Source of the DNA: Micromonospora tulbaghiae
GTDB taxonomy: Bacteria > Actinomycetota > Actinomycetes > Mycobacteriales > Micromonosporaceae
Direction of reading: 5' to 3'
Assembly: GCF_900091605.1 (NCBI RefSeq)
Contig: NZ_FMCQ01000004.1
Span: 62,001-126,000, forward strand
DNA length: 64,000 nt
Numbering within the stretch: position 1 is the stretch's first letter; each line of letters begins with the position of its first letter. Shown here piece by piece: positions 1-9,756 of this stretch. The notes under the pieces are model-generated. The model did not search any database, was not told the origin of the DNA, and saw only the letters and a list, made by a program, of their open reading frames with translations. The position numbers were made by a program, and so were the translations under genes.

Positions 1-221
1 CCGCGGCGGTGCTGATCGCGGTCGAGCTGGGCCAGGGCGTGATCGGCTTCGTCCAGTACTTCACCCACCTGCCCGCCGTGCTGGTCGGCGCGCACATGCT
101 CGGCTCCTGCCTGGTGCTGCTGGCCACGCTGGGCGTGCTCTGGGCGACCCGGGAGCGGCTGCCGGCCACCCCGGCCGCGCCGGCCGCGCCCGCCGTCGAA
201 CGGGTGGGCGCCGCCGCCTGA
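1..221 (+). CDS. ctaA: Heme A synthase (CtaA/COX15), C-terminal end only
   Basis: The window opens inside this gene; only about 72 C-terminal residues remain. CtaA is a polytopic membrane protein that oxidises the C8 methyl of heme O to give heme A for cytochrome c oxidase. Two hydrophobic stretches are visible. The first carries GVIGFVQYF, typical of the second-last helix. The second begins with GAHMLG, whose His is in the position of a heme-liganding histidine of the family. The protein ends in an Ala/Pro-rich tail. Its functional partner ctaB lies about 3.3 kb downstream on the opposite strand. Family assignment rests on a short piece plus context. Confidence 0.75.
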   Translation, partial: AAVLIAVELGQGVIGFVQYFTHLPAVLVGAHMLGSCLVLLATLGVLWATRERLPATPAAPAAPAVERVGAAA

Positions 222-294
222 GCGGGGCGTTACCCCGCGGCGGGAGCGGGAAAGCGGCACGGGCCACCGACCGTCCGCCCGAGGGGAGCTCCCC

Positions 295-1962
295 GTGTCG
301 CACAAGAGCCTCTCCACCACCACCCCGCAACGGCTGACCCCGGTCGCCGGCGCGCCGCTGTGGTGCGACGCCCGCGAGTACGGCCTCACCGGCGACGGGG
401 TCACCAACGACCAGCCCGCCCTGGCGGCGCTGGTGGACCGCCTCGGCGCCGGGTACGACGCCGACGGCCGGGCCCGGGTGATCTACTGCCCGCCCGGCCT
501 CTACTCGATCCGCGACGCCGGGACCGTCTGGCGCAGCGGCGTCTCGCTGCTCGGCGCCGGGCCGGCCGCGACCCGCTTCCTGCTCAGCAACGAGGGCAAC
601 CGCAGCGCACCGGTCCCGCTCGCCTACTGGACGACTGTGCAGCACGGCGCGGACCGGGACCGGCACATCGCCGACTGCTCGTTCGCCGACTTCGAGATCG
701 ACGGCTCCGGCGTGGCCCAGACCGCCTACGACTACCTGGCCAAGGGGCTGGGCCTGCAGTACGTGGTACGCGGAGTCTTCCGCAACCTCTACATCCACCA
801 CACCGGTGCGACCGGCCTGGGCTGCGACTTCCTCCAGGACAGCCTGATCGACGGGGTGGTCGCGGTCGGGTGCGGCCGGCTGGACAACGGCGACCAGATG
901 GGCGGCGCGGGGATCGGCGTCGGCATCGGCGGCTGGGGCGACGTGGAGCGACTCACCATCGCCAACTGCACCACCATCGGCAACGGCACCAACGGCATCT
1001 TCCTGGAGCTGCAGAAGGACTACTGGACCCCGCCCCGCGGCATCCGGATCATCGGCTGCCACAGCCAGGCCAACCGGTTCGGCATCTCCGACTGGGGCGC
1101 GGACGGGCTGATCGTCTCCGGCTGCACCATGACCAACAACCTGGAGGCCGGGTTCGACGTGTCGGGCAACGGCACCGCCGGCGTGGCCGGGCGCGGCGGC
1201 CTGGTCACCGGCTGCGTGATCGACTACAACGTCGGCGACGGCATCAGCATGGGCAACACCCCCGGCCCGTACGCGGTCCAGGCCAACCGGATCAGCCGCA
1301 ACGGCGGTTTCGGCTACCACGAGCACGACCTGGGCCACGGCTACCGGGGCGCGGCGGCCGACGTGGTGATCCAGGACAACGACATCCGGGACAACGCGCT
1401 GGACGGCATCCGGATCGACCGGCCGATGCTCGACACGTCGATCGTCGGGAACCGGATCCGGGACAACGGCCGCCGCTCCGCCCCGGCCGAATCCGGCTCC
1501 GGCGAGGCGGTGCGGTACGGCCCGCGCGAGGTCACCGACGGCAACGCCGACTGGCCGGCCGGCGGGCACCGGGGCAAGGTGGTGCGGGTCGGCTCCCGCG
1601 ACGCCGTGGTGTCCGACAACAGCGCCGACCGGCTCTCCCTGGCCGAGGTGCGCCCGGACGGCTCCACCGGGTGGAGCGCGGCCACGCCGGGGCCCGGCAC
1701 GGCGTACGAGCTGCCGGACGCACCATCGGCCTGCGGCGGAATCACGATCGCCGCGCCGTTCGACTCGGCCACCGTGCGCGGCAACCGGATCTGGCACCGG
1801 GACGCCGACACCCAGGCGTACGGCATCTGGGTCACCGAGGCGGGCAGTTGCGTGTCGTGCGCGTTCGAGGACAACGACCTGGCCGGCACGGAGGCCGCGC
1901 TGCGGCTGGACACGCCGCCGATCGGTGGCCGCTGGGCGCGCAACCACAGCGACCGCGACTGA
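295..1962 (+). CDS. Right-handed parallel beta-helix (pectate-lyase/tailspike-like) protein
   Basis: 555 residues from a GTG preceded by GAGGGGAG 6 nt upstream. Residues about 25-45 carry the GDGVTNDQPAL signature that opens pectate-lyase-3/tailspike-type beta-helix proteins. About 100-540 is a run of short repeats rich in N, G, D and I/V with phrases such as NGTNGIF, NVGDGI and DNALDGIRI, the ladder expected of a beta-helix. Around residues 406-481 a different segment (NADWPAGGHRGKVVRVG and on to YELPDAPSACGG) interrupts the ladder and resembles small beta inserts of phage fibre proteins. No signal peptide or membrane segment is evident, so location is unknown. Polysaccharide binding or lysis is the family expectation; catalytic residues were not identified. 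Confidence 0.7.
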   Translation: MSHKSLSTTTPQRLTPVAGAPLWCDAREYGLTGDGVTNDQPALAALVDRLGAGYDADGRARVIYCPPGLYSIRDAGTVWRSGVSLLGAGPAATRFLLSNEGNRSAPVPLAYWTTVQHGADRDRHIADCSFADFEIDGSGVAQTAYDYLAKGLGLQYVVRGVFRNLYIHHTGATGLGCDFLQDSLIDGVVAVGCGRLDNGDQMGGAGIGVGIGGWGDVERLTIANCTTIGNGTNGIFLELQKDYWTPPRGIRIIGCHSQANRFGISDWGADGLIVSGCTMTNNLEAGFDVSGNGTAGVAGRGGLVTGCVIDYNVGDGISMGNTPGPYAVQANRISRNGGFGYHEHDLGHGYRGAAADVVIQDNDIRDNALDGIRIDRPMLDTSIVGNRIRDNGRRSAPAESGSGEAVRYGPREVTDGNADWPAGGHRGKVVRVGSRDAVVSDNSADRLSLAEVRPDGSTGWSAATPGPGTAYELPDAPSACGGITIAAPFDSATVRGNRIWHRDADTQAYGIWVTEAGSCVSCAFEDNDLAGTEAALRLDTPPIGGRWARNHSDRD

Positions 1963-2015
1963 GCGTCGCGCCGGTGCCGGTGCGGGCCGCCGCGGCGCTC
2001 ATCCGGCCGCTGGCC

Positions 2016-2930
2016 TCAGCGGCGAGCCAGGTGGGCGAGCACCGCGTCGGCGAGACGATCCGGTGCGCCGTCGGCGTACCCCACGAACAGGCTCGGCTCG
2101 GTCAGCTCCAGCTCGACCAGCACGGGCTCGCCGTCCGGGCCGGGGATCAGGTCGACGCGGGCGTAGAGCAGGCGGTCCGGGCCGCCGGGCACCACCGCGA
2201 GCACCTTCTCGGCCAGGGCCCGCTGCTCCGCCGTGGCGGCGCGGGCGTCGATCCGCTCCTCCTTGTAGAGGGCGGCCTCGCCCAGGTCCGGCCCGGTCAG
2301 CATCGGGCCCTTGCGGATGGCGTGGCTGAACGCCAGGCCGCCGGGGCCGGCCAGGAACAGCAGCGCGGTCTCCCCGGCGGTGTCCACCGCGCCGAGGTAC
2401 GGCTGGACCATGGCGACCCGCCCGGCGCCGGAGAGCCGCCGTACGTGGGCCAGCGCCAGCTCGCGGTGCTCCGGGTCGGTCAGGTCGTAGCGGCCGGTGT
2501 CCTGGCTGCCCGCGCTGACCGCCGGCTTGATCACGTACTCGCCGCCGGCCGGTGGCGTCCACGCCTGCCCCGGCTCGACCCATTCCGTCGGGACGGTGGG
2601 CACTCCGGCGGCGGCGAGCTCGGACAGGTAGCGCTTGTCGGTGTTCCAGGCGACCACGTCGGCCGGGTTGACCAGGGCCGGCACGGTACGCGCCCAGGCC
2701 ACGAACTCGTCCCGGCGCAGCGCGTAGTCCCACGGGGAGCGGAGCACGACCAGGTCGTACCCGGGCCAGTCGACGGCCGGGTCGTCCCAGATCGCGATCT
2801 CGGCGGTGACGCCGCGGTCCGCGAGCGGGCCGAGTGCGAGCCGGTCGTCCGGGTCGAGGTCGGGCAGCTCGGCGCAGGTGACGAAAGCGACCCGGGGTCT
2901 CCCCCGGGTCGACTGGTGGTGGTTGGTCAT
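2016..2930 (-). CDS. ATP-grasp domain protein
   Basis: 304 residues. The order is that of RimK/glutathione-synthetase-like ATP-grasp ligases: an N-terminal alpha/beta domain ending near LVVLRSPWDYALR, a central ATP-binding part with EYVIKPAVSAGSQDT, where the Lys should contact ATP, and a C-terminal part with LLYARVDLIPG and VELELTEPSLF, where acidic residues would hold magnesium. Such enzymes join a carboxylate to an amine or thiol; the substrate here cannot be told. The start follows the stop of the small upstream gene by 10 nt and has no clear Shine-Dalgarno sequence, so translation is probably coupled. Not part of heme A biosynthesis despite lying between ctaA and ctaB. Confidence 0.75.
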   Translation of the reverse strand: MTNHHQSTRGRPRVAFVTCAELPDLDPDDRLALGPLADRGVTAEIAIWDDPAVDWPGYDLVVLRSPWDYALRRDEFVAWARTVPALVNPADVVAWNTDKRYLSELAAAGVPTVPTEWVEPGQAWTPPAGGEYVIKPAVSAGSQDTGRYDLTDPEHRELALAHVRRLSGAGRVAMVQPYLGAVDTAGETALLFLAGPGGLAFSHAIRKGPMLTGPDLGEAALYKEERIDARAATAEQRALAEKVLAVVPGGPDRLLYARVDLIPGPDGEPVLVELELTEPSLFVGYADGAPDRLADAVLAHLARR

Positions 2931-2940
2931 TCGGTATATG

Positions 2941-3273
2941 TCAACGGGCCATCGTGCGCCGGGCCATCGACCGCCACAGGTCGTTGCTCGGACGCATCTG
3001 GTCCATCAGTTCACGCTCCCAGGCGTTCTCGACGTCGACCCCGGCCTTCGCGCAGGCCTGCCGCGCGACGTCCGTGCCGTCGGCGAACTGGTCTGCCCAT
3101 ACCCCGTCGGAACCCACGAGGACGATCCGTGCGCCGCGCTTGCCGACGTACTCGATGACCGCCTTCGCGCCGCCGTGCCCGGCGGCGAACGACTTGATGC
3201 CCGCGACCAGGCCGTTGGGGGCCTGCTCGGCGGTCTTGTCAGCCGTCAGCGTCGTATCGGAACCATCTGCCAT
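2941..3273 (-). CDS. Conserved small protein of unknown function
   Basis: 110 residues. I do not recognise a named family. It is soluble, with no signal peptide. The N-terminal half contains GLVAGIKSFAAGHGGAKAVI and then a beta-rich RIVLVGSDGVWADQF; the C-terminal quarter is charged and Met/Arg-rich (WERELMDQMRPSNDLWRSM). The start at MADGSD was chosen because the in-frame extension upstream runs into AT-richer, promoter-like DNA. It precedes the ATP-grasp gene by 10 nt, so the two probably form an operon. The upstream region holds interleaved inverted repeats. Confidence 0.55.
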   Translation of the reverse strand: MADGSDTTLTADKTAEQAPNGLVAGIKSFAAGHGGAKAVIEYVGKRGARIVLVGSDGVWADQFADGTDVARQACAKAGVDVENAWERELMDQMRPSNDLWRSMARRTMAR

Positions 3274-3346
3274 GACGCGAAGCCTAAGCAGAGTTCCACC
3301 CGGATGTGCGAGAACCATGAACTGAATGTGATGCCAATTACCCATC

Positions 3347-3402
3347 GGTTTAAGACGAACCACAGGTAATTCGCCCGTACATGTCGCTTAAACCTGGGCG
3401 AA
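3347..3402. repeat. Two interleaved inverted repeats upstream of the small gene
   Basis: GGTTTAAG (3347-3354) pairs with CTTAAACC (3387-3394), and TTCGCCC (3370-3376) pairs with GGGCGAA (3396-3402). The arms alternate a-b-a'-b', the topology of an H-type pseudoknot if transcribed. The stretch is AT-richer than its surroundings and sits 75-130 nt before the start of the minus-strand gene, so it could also hold promoter and operator elements. No known RNA family was recognised. Confidence 0.4.
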
Positions 3403-3458
3403 GCGGACGGGCAGGATCGTCACAATCTGTCCGGGTTGAACCCGTCCGGGGAAGCCCG

Positions 3459-3490
3459 AAAAAAATTTCTGATGAACCGCCGGACGGCGG
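3459..3490 (-). terminator. Intrinsic terminator of ctaB
   Basis: Read on the minus strand directly after the ctaB stop: a CCGCCG/CGGCGG hairpin (3477-3490), then a run of seven T (the A-run at 3459-3465 on the plus strand). A T-tract is rare in DNA of this composition, which makes the call fairly safe. Confidence 0.65.
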
Positions 3491-3491
3491 G

Positions 3492-4451
3492 TCAGATGAG
3501 CGCGTCGAGTGCGACGGCCGCGAAGAGGATCGTGAGGTACGTGGTGGACCAGTGGAACAGCCGCATCGGCTTGACCGCCTCGCCACGCGTCGCGCGCCGG
3601 CACAGCTTGTGCGCCTCGACGAGGAAGATGCCGCCGACCACGAGCGCCGTCACCCCGTAGATCGGGCTCATCCCGAGCGGCCAGACCGCCAGCGAGGAGA
3701 GCACCGTCAACCAGGAGAAGCCGATGATCTCGGCGTTGACCCGCCGGACCGAGGCCACTACCGGCAGCATCGGCACACCGGCGCGGGCGTAGTCGGCCTT
3801 GTACTTGATGGCCAGCGCGTAGAAGTGCGGCATCTGCCAGAAGAAGACCACAGCGAACAGACCCCACGCGGCCGGCGCCAGCGAGCCGGTGACAGCGGCC
3901 CAGCCGATCAGCACCGGCGCGGCGCCGCAGATGCCGCCCCAGAACGTGTTGGCGGCCGTGGTCCGCTTCAGCCACAGCGTGTAGACCAGGTCGTAGTAGG
4001 CGATCGCGGCGACCGTCAGCACCGTCGCCAGCCAGTTCGTCGTCGCCGCCATCAGCGCCACCGAGACGGCCGCCAGCACCAGGCCGAAGACCAGGGCGCT
4101 GCGCGGCGACACGGTGTGCGCGGGCAGCGGGCGGCGCTTGGTGCGCCGCATGAGCTGGTCGATGTCGCGGTCGATGTAGCAGTTGAGGACGCTCGCCGCG
4201 CCGGCCGCGAGCGAGCCGCCGACCAGCACCACGGCGACCAGCCACAGCGACGGCATCCCGCCGTGGGCGAGCATCATCGCCGGGACGGTGGTCACCAGCA
4301 GCAGCTCGACGATCCGTGGCTTGGTCAGCGTCACGTACGCCGCCACCACGGCGCGTACGTCCCGCCGGCCGCTCGCCGGCGCCTCCGCCACCGTGCCCAC
4401 CGGCGACTGCCCGGCAGGGTTGCTGACGGGGCGCTCGGTGATCATGCTCAC
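3492..4451 (-). CDS. ctaB: Protoheme IX farnesyltransferase (heme O synthase)
   Basis: Transfers a farnesyl group to protoheme IX to give heme O, the substrate of CtaA, at the cytoplasmic membrane. About 319 residues from GTG 4451, which has AAGGTGG 6 nt upstream; an ATG two codons later is the alternative. The protein shows [14 protein letters not shown] near the start, then the prenyltransferase motif [15 protein letters not shown] with its Asp residues in the first cytoplasmic loop, a second acidic region [12 protein letters not shown], and about nine hydrophobic helices. Divergent from tkt, the usual actinobacterial arrangement. In many relatives ctaA is next to it; here three genes intervene. 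Confidence 0.95.
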   Translation of the reverse strand: MSMITERPVSNPAGQSPVGTVAEAPASGRRDVRAVVAAYVTLTKPRIVELLLVTTVPAMMLAHGGMPSLWLVAVVLVGGSLAAGAASVLNCYIDRDIDQLMRRTKRRPLPAHTVSPRSALVFGLVLAAVSVALMAATTNWLATVLTVAAIAYYDLVYTLWLKRTTAANTFWGGICGAAPVLIGWAAVTGSLAPAAWGLFAVVFFWQMPHFYALAIKYKADYARAGVPMLPVVASVRRVNAEIIGFSWLTVLSSLAVWPLGMSPIYGVTALVVGGIFLVEAHKLCRRATRGEAVKPMRLFHWSTTYLTILFAAVALDALI

Positions 4452-4714
4452 GGATTGCCACCTTCCGGCATTCGGCGGGGGAGGTCGTTCGGCCCGGACC
4501 CCTGGGGTCCACACACCGCCCCACACACTACGCGGCGTCGTTTTCGCTGCCCCGCGGACCCGGCAACGGTGCGAGCCGTCACACCTGGGGTTGAACGACC
4601 GAACGTCCGCGATCCGTACAGAACAGCATGCTGAGATCCGCGGGCGGACGTTTAGGACCGCTCGATAGGGTCATCAGTGAGGGTTCCGCCCATCTGCCGA
4701 GGAGCACAACCATC

Positions 4715-6853
4715 GTGGCTGCCAACCGACCCGAGCTTCCCGCTCTCAACTGGTCCGACCTCGACCGCAGGGCCGTCGACACGGTCCGCGTGCTGGCCAT
4801 GGACGCCGTGGAGAAATCCGGCAACGGCCACCCGGGGACGGCGATGAGCCTCGCCCCGGTGGCGTACCTGCTCTTCAACCGGGTCATGCGGCACAACCCG
4901 GCCGACCCGAACTGGGCCGGACGCGACCGGTTCGTGCTCTCCGCCGGGCACTCCAGCCTGACGCTCTACATCCAGCTCTTCCTCTCCGGCTACCCGCTGG
5001 CGCTGGACGACCTCAAGGCGCTGCGCCAGTGGGGCTCGCTCACCCCGGGCCACCCGGAGCACGGCCACACCCCGGGCGTGGAGACCACCACCGGCCCGCT
5101 CGGCCAGGGCCTCGGCAACGCGGTCGGCATGGCCATGGCGGCCCGCCGTGAGCGCGGCCTGTTCGACCCGGAGCCGGACCGCGCCGACTCGCCGTTCCGG
5201 CACGACATCTGGTGCATCGCCTCCGACGGTGACATCGAGGAGGGCATCACCCACGAGGCCAGCGCGCTCGCCGGTCACCAGCAGCTCGGCAACCTCTGCG
5301 TGATCTACGACGACAACGAGATCTCGATCGAGGACGACACCCGTATCGCCAAGAGCGAGGACGTGGCGGCCCGCTACGAGGCATACGGCTGGCACGTGCA
5401 GACCGTCGACTGGCGCCGGGGCGACGCCGACCAGGGCGACTACCACGAGGACATCGAGGCGCTGTACCAGGCGCTGCTGGCCGCCAAGGCGGAGACCGGC
5501 CGGCCGTCGTTCATCGCGCTGCGCACGATCATCGGCTGGCCCGCGCCGAACAAGAAGAACACCGGCAAGATCCACGGCTCGGCGCTCGGCGCGGACGAGG
5601 TCAAGGCCACCAAGGAGATCCTCGGCTTCGACCCGCAGCGCACCTTCGAGATCGACGAGGAGGTGCTCGGGCACGCCCGTCAGGTGCTGGAGCGCGGCGC
5701 GCAGGAGCAGGCGGAGTGGACCACCGGATTCGACGCGTGGGCGCAGGCCAACCCGGAGCGCAAGGCGCTGTGGGACCGGATGGCCACCCGTACGCTGCCG
5801 ACCGGCTGGACCGACGCGCTGCCGACCTTCGACGCGGACGCCAAGGGCGTCGCCACCCGCGCCGCCTCCGGCAAGATCCTGGAGGCCCTGGCGCCGGTGC
5901 TGCCCGAGCTGTGGGGCGGCTCGGCCGACCTGGCCGAGAGCAACAACACCACCATGAAGGGCGAGCCGTCGTTCGTCCCGGCCGCGCACGCCACCAAGGA
6001 CTTCCCTGGCGACGAGTACGGCCGCACGCTCCACTTCGGCATCCGCGAGCACGCCATGGGCTCGATCCTCAACGGCATCGCCCTGCACGGCGGCACCCGC
6101 CCGTACGGCGGCACGTTCCTGGTGTTCAGCGACTACATGCGCCCGGCGGTGCGGCTGGCCGCGCTGATGAAGCTGCCGGTGACGTACGTCTGGACGCACG
6201 ACTCGATCGGCCTCGGCGAGGACGGCCCGACGCACCAGCCGATCGAGCACCTGACCGCGCTGCGGGCCATCCCCGGCCTGGACGTGGTCCGCCCGGCCGA
6301 CGCCAACGAGACGGTCTGGGCGTGGCGGCAGGCGCTGGAGCACACCGACCGGCCGACCGCGCTGGCGCTCAGCCGCCAGGCACTGCCGACGTTCGACCGC
6401 ACCGACCTGGGCGGCGCCGAGGGCGTCGCCAAGGGCGGGTACGTGCTGGCCGAGGCGTCGAACGGCAAGCCGCAGGTGATCCTGGTCGGCACCGGCTCCG
6501 AGGTGCAGCTCTGCCTCACCGCGCGGGAGCGGCTGGAGGCCGACGGCACCCCCACCCGGGTCGTCTCCATGCCCTGCCAGGAGTGGTTCTTCGCCCAGGA
6601 CGAGGCGTACCGGGAGTCGGTGCTGCCTCGCGGGGTAAAGGCACGGGTGAGCGTGGAGGCGGGCATCGCGATGTCCTGGCGGGCGATCGTCGGCGACAGC
6701 GGCGAGTGCGTGAGCATCGAGCACTACGGCGCCAGCGCGCCGCACACCGTGCTCTTCGAGCAGTTCGGGTTCACCCCCGACCGGATCGTGGCCGCCGCGC
6801 ACGCGGCGCTGGCCCGGGTGGGCGACATCACCGGTTTCACGACCGGCAACTGA
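4715..6853 (+). CDS. tkt: Transketolase
   Basis: Thiamine-diphosphate enzyme of the non-oxidative pentose phosphate pathway, moving two-carbon units between sugar phosphates. 712 residues, normal for the family. Visible: [15 protein letters not shown] near residue 35, the ThDP motif opening with [10 protein letters not shown] and continuing to [12 protein letters not shown] (about 170-210), and in the second half the catalytic-glutamate region [11 protein letters not shown] and [17 protein letters not shown]. The GTG at 4715 was preferred to an upstream in-frame ATG because GAGGAG lies 10 nt before it and homology begins there. First gene of the plus-strand run tkt-tal-pgi-zwf-opcA-pgl. Confidence 0.97.
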   Translation: MAANRPELPALNWSDLDRRAVDTVRVLAMDAVEKSGNGHPGTAMSLAPVAYLLFNRVMRHNPADPNWAGRDRFVLSAGHSSLTLYIQLFLSGYPLALDDLKALRQWGSLTPGHPEHGHTPGVETTTGPLGQGLGNAVGMAMAARRERGLFDPEPDRADSPFRHDIWCIASDGDIEEGITHEASALAGHQQLGNLCVIYDDNEISIEDDTRIAKSEDVAARYEAYGWHVQTVDWRRGDADQGDYHEDIEALYQALLAAKAETGRPSFIALRTIIGWPAPNKKNTGKIHGSALGADEVKATKEILGFDPQRTFEIDEEVLGHARQVLERGAQEQAEWTTGFDAWAQANPERKALWDRMATRTLPTGWTDALPTFDADAKGVATRAASGKILEALAPVLPELWGGSADLAESNNTTMKGEPSFVPAAHATKDFPGDEYGRTLHFGIREHAMGSILNGIALHGGTRPYGGTFLVFSDYMRPAVRLAALMKLPVTYVWTHDSIGLGEDGPTHQPIEHLTALRAIPGLDVVRPADANETVWAWRQALEHTDRPTALALSRQALPTFDRTDLGGAEGVAKGGYVLAEASNGKPQVILVGTGSEVQLCLTARERLEADGTPTRVVSMPCQEWFFAQDEAYRESVLPRGVKARVSVEAGIAMSWRAIVGDSGECVSIEHYGASAPHTVLFEQFGFTPDRIVAAAHAALARVGDITGFTTGN

Positions 6854-6869
6854 GGGGAGCGTGGACGGC

Positions 6870-8048
6870 ATGACGGACAGGCTGAAGGAACTCCAGGGCG
6901 CCGGGGTGGCGATCTGGCTCGACGATCTTTCCCGGGTACGGCTGAGCTCCGGCGGGCTGGACAAGCTGCGCCGGGAGAGCCACGTCGCCGGGGTGACCAC
7001 CAACCCGACGATCTTCGCGAAGGCGCTGAGCGACGCCGACGAGTACGACTGGCAGCTTCGTGACCTCGCCGCTCGCGGCGTGGACGTCGAGGAGGCGGTC
7101 CGCATGCTCACCACGTACGACGTGCGGTGGGCCTGCGACGTGATGCGCCCGTCGTACGACGCCAGCGGCGGCGTGGACGGCCGGGTGTCGATCGAGGTGG
7201 ACCCCCGCTCGGCGCACGACGCGTCGAAGACCGTCGCCGAGGCCAAGGCGCTGTGGTGGCTGGTCGACCGGCCGAACCTGTTCATCAAGATCCCGGCCAC
7301 CGAGGAGGGCCTGCCCGCGATCACCGCGACGCTGGCCGAGGGGATCAGCGTCAACGTCACGCTGATCTTCGGCCTGGACCGGTACTCGCAGGTGATGGAC
7401 GCCTTCCTGGCCGGCCTGGAGCAGGCACAGGCGAACGGGCACGACCTGTCGAAGATCGGCTCGGTCGCCTCGTTCTTCGTCTCCCGGGTCGACAGCGAGG
7501 TGGACAAGCGGCTGGAGAAGATCGGCTCGGACCAGGCCAAGGCGCTGCGCGGCAAGGCCGCCGTCGCCAACGCCCGGCTGGCGTACGAGCGCTACGGCGA
7601 GGTCTTCTCCTCGGCACGCTGGCAGAAGCTGGCCGACGCGGGCGCCCACCCGCAGCGCCCGCTCTGGGCCTCCACGTCGACGAAGAACCCGGACTACCGG
7701 GACGTCATCTACGTCGAGGAGCTGATCGCGCCCGGCACCGTGAACACCATGCCGGAACCGGTCATCCACGCCTACGCCGAGCACGGCGAGACGAAGCCGG
7801 ACACCGTCACCGTCGCGTACGACGACGCCCGCCAGGTCTTCGCCGACCTCCAGTCGGTGGGCGTGGACCTGTCCGACGTGATCGCCACGCTGGAGCGCGA
7901 GGGCGTGGAGAAGTTCGAGGCCAGCTGGGTGGAGCTGCTGGAGGGGGTCAAGAAGTCCCTCGCCGAGGCGGCCAAGGGTTCGGGCAGCCCGCACCGGGCC
8001 GCCGAGGGCAACGCGCAGGCGGCCCAGCAGGCCGGCGGCAACGCGTGA
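6870..8048 (+). CDS. tal: Transaldolase
   Basis: Moves a dihydroxyacetone unit from sedoheptulose 7-phosphate to glyceraldehyde 3-phosphate through a Lys Schiff base. 392 residues, the longer actinobacterial type. Family signatures: GVTTNPTIF near residue 46 and [17 protein letters not shown] near residue 135, whose Lys should be the Schiff-base lysine; later [17 protein letters not shown] 6870 was chosen over GTG 6861 because the SD GGGGAG is 10 nt from the ATG but only about one from the GTG. It starts 16 nt after tkt and is followed by a large hairpin before the pgi-like gene. Confidence 0.95.
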   Translation: MTDRLKELQGAGVAIWLDDLSRVRLSSGGLDKLRRESHVAGVTTNPTIFAKALSDADEYDWQLRDLAARGVDVEEAVRMLTTYDVRWACDVMRPSYDASGGVDGRVSIEVDPRSAHDASKTVAEAKALWWLVDRPNLFIKIPATEEGLPAITATLAEGISVNVTLIFGLDRYSQVMDAFLAGLEQAQANGHDLSKIGSVASFFVSRVDSEVDKRLEKIGSDQAKALRGKAAVANARLAYERYGEVFSSARWQKLADAGAHPQRPLWASTSTKNPDYRDVIYVEELIAPGTVNTMPEPVIHAYAEHGETKPDTVTVAYDDARQVFADLQSVGVDLSDVIATLEREGVEKFEASWVELLEGVKKSLAEAAKGSGSPHRAAEGNAQAAQQAGGNA

Positions 8049-8060
8049 CCGACGGCGTCC

Positions 8061-8093
8061 GACGCGTCCCGGGGCCGGGCCCCGGGACGCGTC
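8061..8093 (+). terminator. GC hairpin after tal
   Basis: Perfect 16-bp arms GACGCGTCCCGGGGCC and its complement around one central base. There is no T-run. It lies in the 86-nt gap between tal and the pgi-like gene and may give partial termination or stabilise the tkt-tal message. Confidence 0.5.
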
Positions 8094-8134
8094 GCGCCGT
8101 ACCGTGGAAGCGGTGACACGGGTGAGGGGATGCC

Positions 8135-9706
8135 GTGAGTGACCTGCTGGCCGGGCGGGCGGACATCGCCGCCGGTCTGGCCGTGCGCGGCGCGGACGCG
8201 GTCGGCGCGTCCGTGCGGGCCACGCTCGTCTCCCACGACGTCCCGGCCCGGCTCGCCGCCGCGGACCCGGCCCTCTGGGGGCCCGCCGCCGAGCCGGCGG
8301 CCCTCACCCGGCTGGGCTGGCTGCACGCCCACCGGCACAGCCGGGATCTGCTCCCCCAGCTCGCCGAACTGGCCGCCGAGCTGGACGACCTGGACCACGT
8401 GGTGCTGGCCGGCGCCGGCGGCGACACGCTCGCCGCCGAGGTGCTGGCCGAGTGCCTGGGCCGGCCGCTCACAGTGCTCGACACCGCCGATCCGGGGCCG
8501 GTGCGGGCCGCGCTCGCCGACCGCCCGGCACGTACCCTCCTGGTGCTCGCCGCCCGGCACGGCCTCGACCGGACCACCGACGCCCACCTGCGGGCCTACC
8601 GGCAGGCGTGGGCGGACGAGGGCCCGGACGCCGCCCGGCACGTCGTGGTGGTCACCGAGCCCGGCTCGGAACTCGCGGCACGCGCCGACGAGCTGGGCGC
8701 GGTGGTGATCCCGGCGGAGCCCGGCGTGGCCGGGCCGTGGGCCGCGCTCACCGCGTTCGGCCTGGTCCCGGCCGCGCTGGCCGGCGCGCCGGTGGCCGAG
8801 GTGCTGGACGAGGCCGAGGCGCTCACCGGCGCGCTCGACCGGGACCGGGACAACCCGGCCCTGGCGCTCGGCGCGGCCCTGGGCGCGGCGCCCGGAACCG
8901 GCCGGGACACGATCGCGCTGGTCCCCGACGGCACCGGCCTCGACGGTCTGGGCCGCTGGGCCGGCGCGCTGCTCGCCGACGCGACGGGCGGACGGGTGCT
9001 GCCGGTGGTCTCGGAGTCCCCGGACTCCCCCGGCGCCACCGGTCCGGGCGTGCTCACAGTCGGTCTCGGCGGTGCCCTCGGCGCCGGTGTCGGACCGGGC
9101 GTGGCCGCCGACGTCGCGGTCAACGGTCCGCTCGGCGCGCACCTGCTCACCTGGGCCTATGCCGCCGCAGCCGCCGCGGTGACGCTGCGGGCCGACCCGT
9201 TCGCCGCGCCGCCCGAGCCGGTGGACGACGACGCGGCGCCGGAGAGCGGGCCGCCGTCGTCGGTCGAGGGCCCGATCGAGGTGTACGCCCCGAGCGGCGC
9301 CCCGGCCGACCTGACCGGCGCGCTGCGCTGGCTGCTCGACGGGCTGGGCGAACGGGAACACCTCGTGGTGACCGCGTACCTCGACCGGCACGCCGACGCG
9401 GCGGTCACCGGGCTGCGCCCGCTGCTGGCGCGGGCCGCCGGACGCCCGGTCACCTTCGGCTGGGGGCCGCGCCGGCCGCAACACACCGACCCGCACGGCC
9501 GCCACCTCCAGATCACCGGTGCGGTCACCGATGATCTGGAGGTGCCCGGCCGTCCGTACACCTTCGCGCAGCTCCAGGCGGCCCAGGCCGCCGGCGACCG
9601 GCGGGCCCTGGCCGGCCGGGAGCGACCGGTGCTGCGACTGCACCTGACCGAGCGGGCGGCGGGTGTCGCCCAGCTCCTGGAAACGGCCGGACGGACACGC
9701 ACGTGA
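8135..9706 (+). CDS. Glucose-6-phosphate isomerase-like protein with eroded active site
   Basis: 523 residues from GTG 8135. Position between tal and zwf, and stretches such as [29 protein letters not shown] and the C-terminal [18 protein letters not shown], place it in the actinobacterial Pgi group that is fused to transaldolase in some bacteria. In the members I know, the region just before the [13 protein letters not shown] block reads HSTGQxHKGGP and includes the catalytic Lys. Here it is shortened to [16 protein letters not shown] (about residues 445-460) with no Lys, and the preceding helix that usually has WExATA reads WAYAAA. A sugar-isomerase fold is likely; catalysis is doubtful. 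It could be a regulatory or structural relic kept by operon position. Confidence 0.7.
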   Translation: MSDLLAGRADIAAGLAVRGADAVGASVRATLVSHDVPARLAAADPALWGPAAEPAALTRLGWLHAHRHSRDLLPQLAELAAELDDLDHVVLAGAGGDTLAAEVLAECLGRPLTVLDTADPGPVRAALADRPARTLLVLAARHGLDRTTDAHLRAYRQAWADEGPDAARHVVVVTEPGSELAARADELGAVVIPAEPGVAGPWAALTAFGLVPAALAGAPVAEVLDEAEALTGALDRDRDNPALALGAALGAAPGTGRDTIALVPDGTGLDGLGRWAGALLADATGGRVLPVVSESPDSPGATGPGVLTVGLGGALGAGVGPGVAADVAVNGPLGAHLLTWAYAAAAAAVTLRADPFAAPPEPVDDDAAPESGPPSSVEGPIEVYAPSGAPADLTGALRWLLDGLGEREHLVVTAYLDRHADAAVTGLRPLLARAAGRPVTFGWGPRRPQHTDPHGRHLQITGAVTDDLEVPGRPYTFAQLQAAQAAGDRRALAGRERPVLRLHLTERAAGVAQLLETAGRTRT

Positions 9707-9756
9707 CGATGAATGACCTGGAATCAGCGGACCGAGACGCAGGAGGAGGTGGCCCG

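Noticed and set aside
61..1947. Long open frame antisense to the beta-helix gene (and many similar antisense frames, for example opposite tkt, uvrA, recQ and uvrB)
   Set aside because: In DNA this GC-rich stop codons are rare on the opposite strand; these frames lack a start signal, have Arg/Ala/Gly/Pro composition and lie over a clearly recognised gene.
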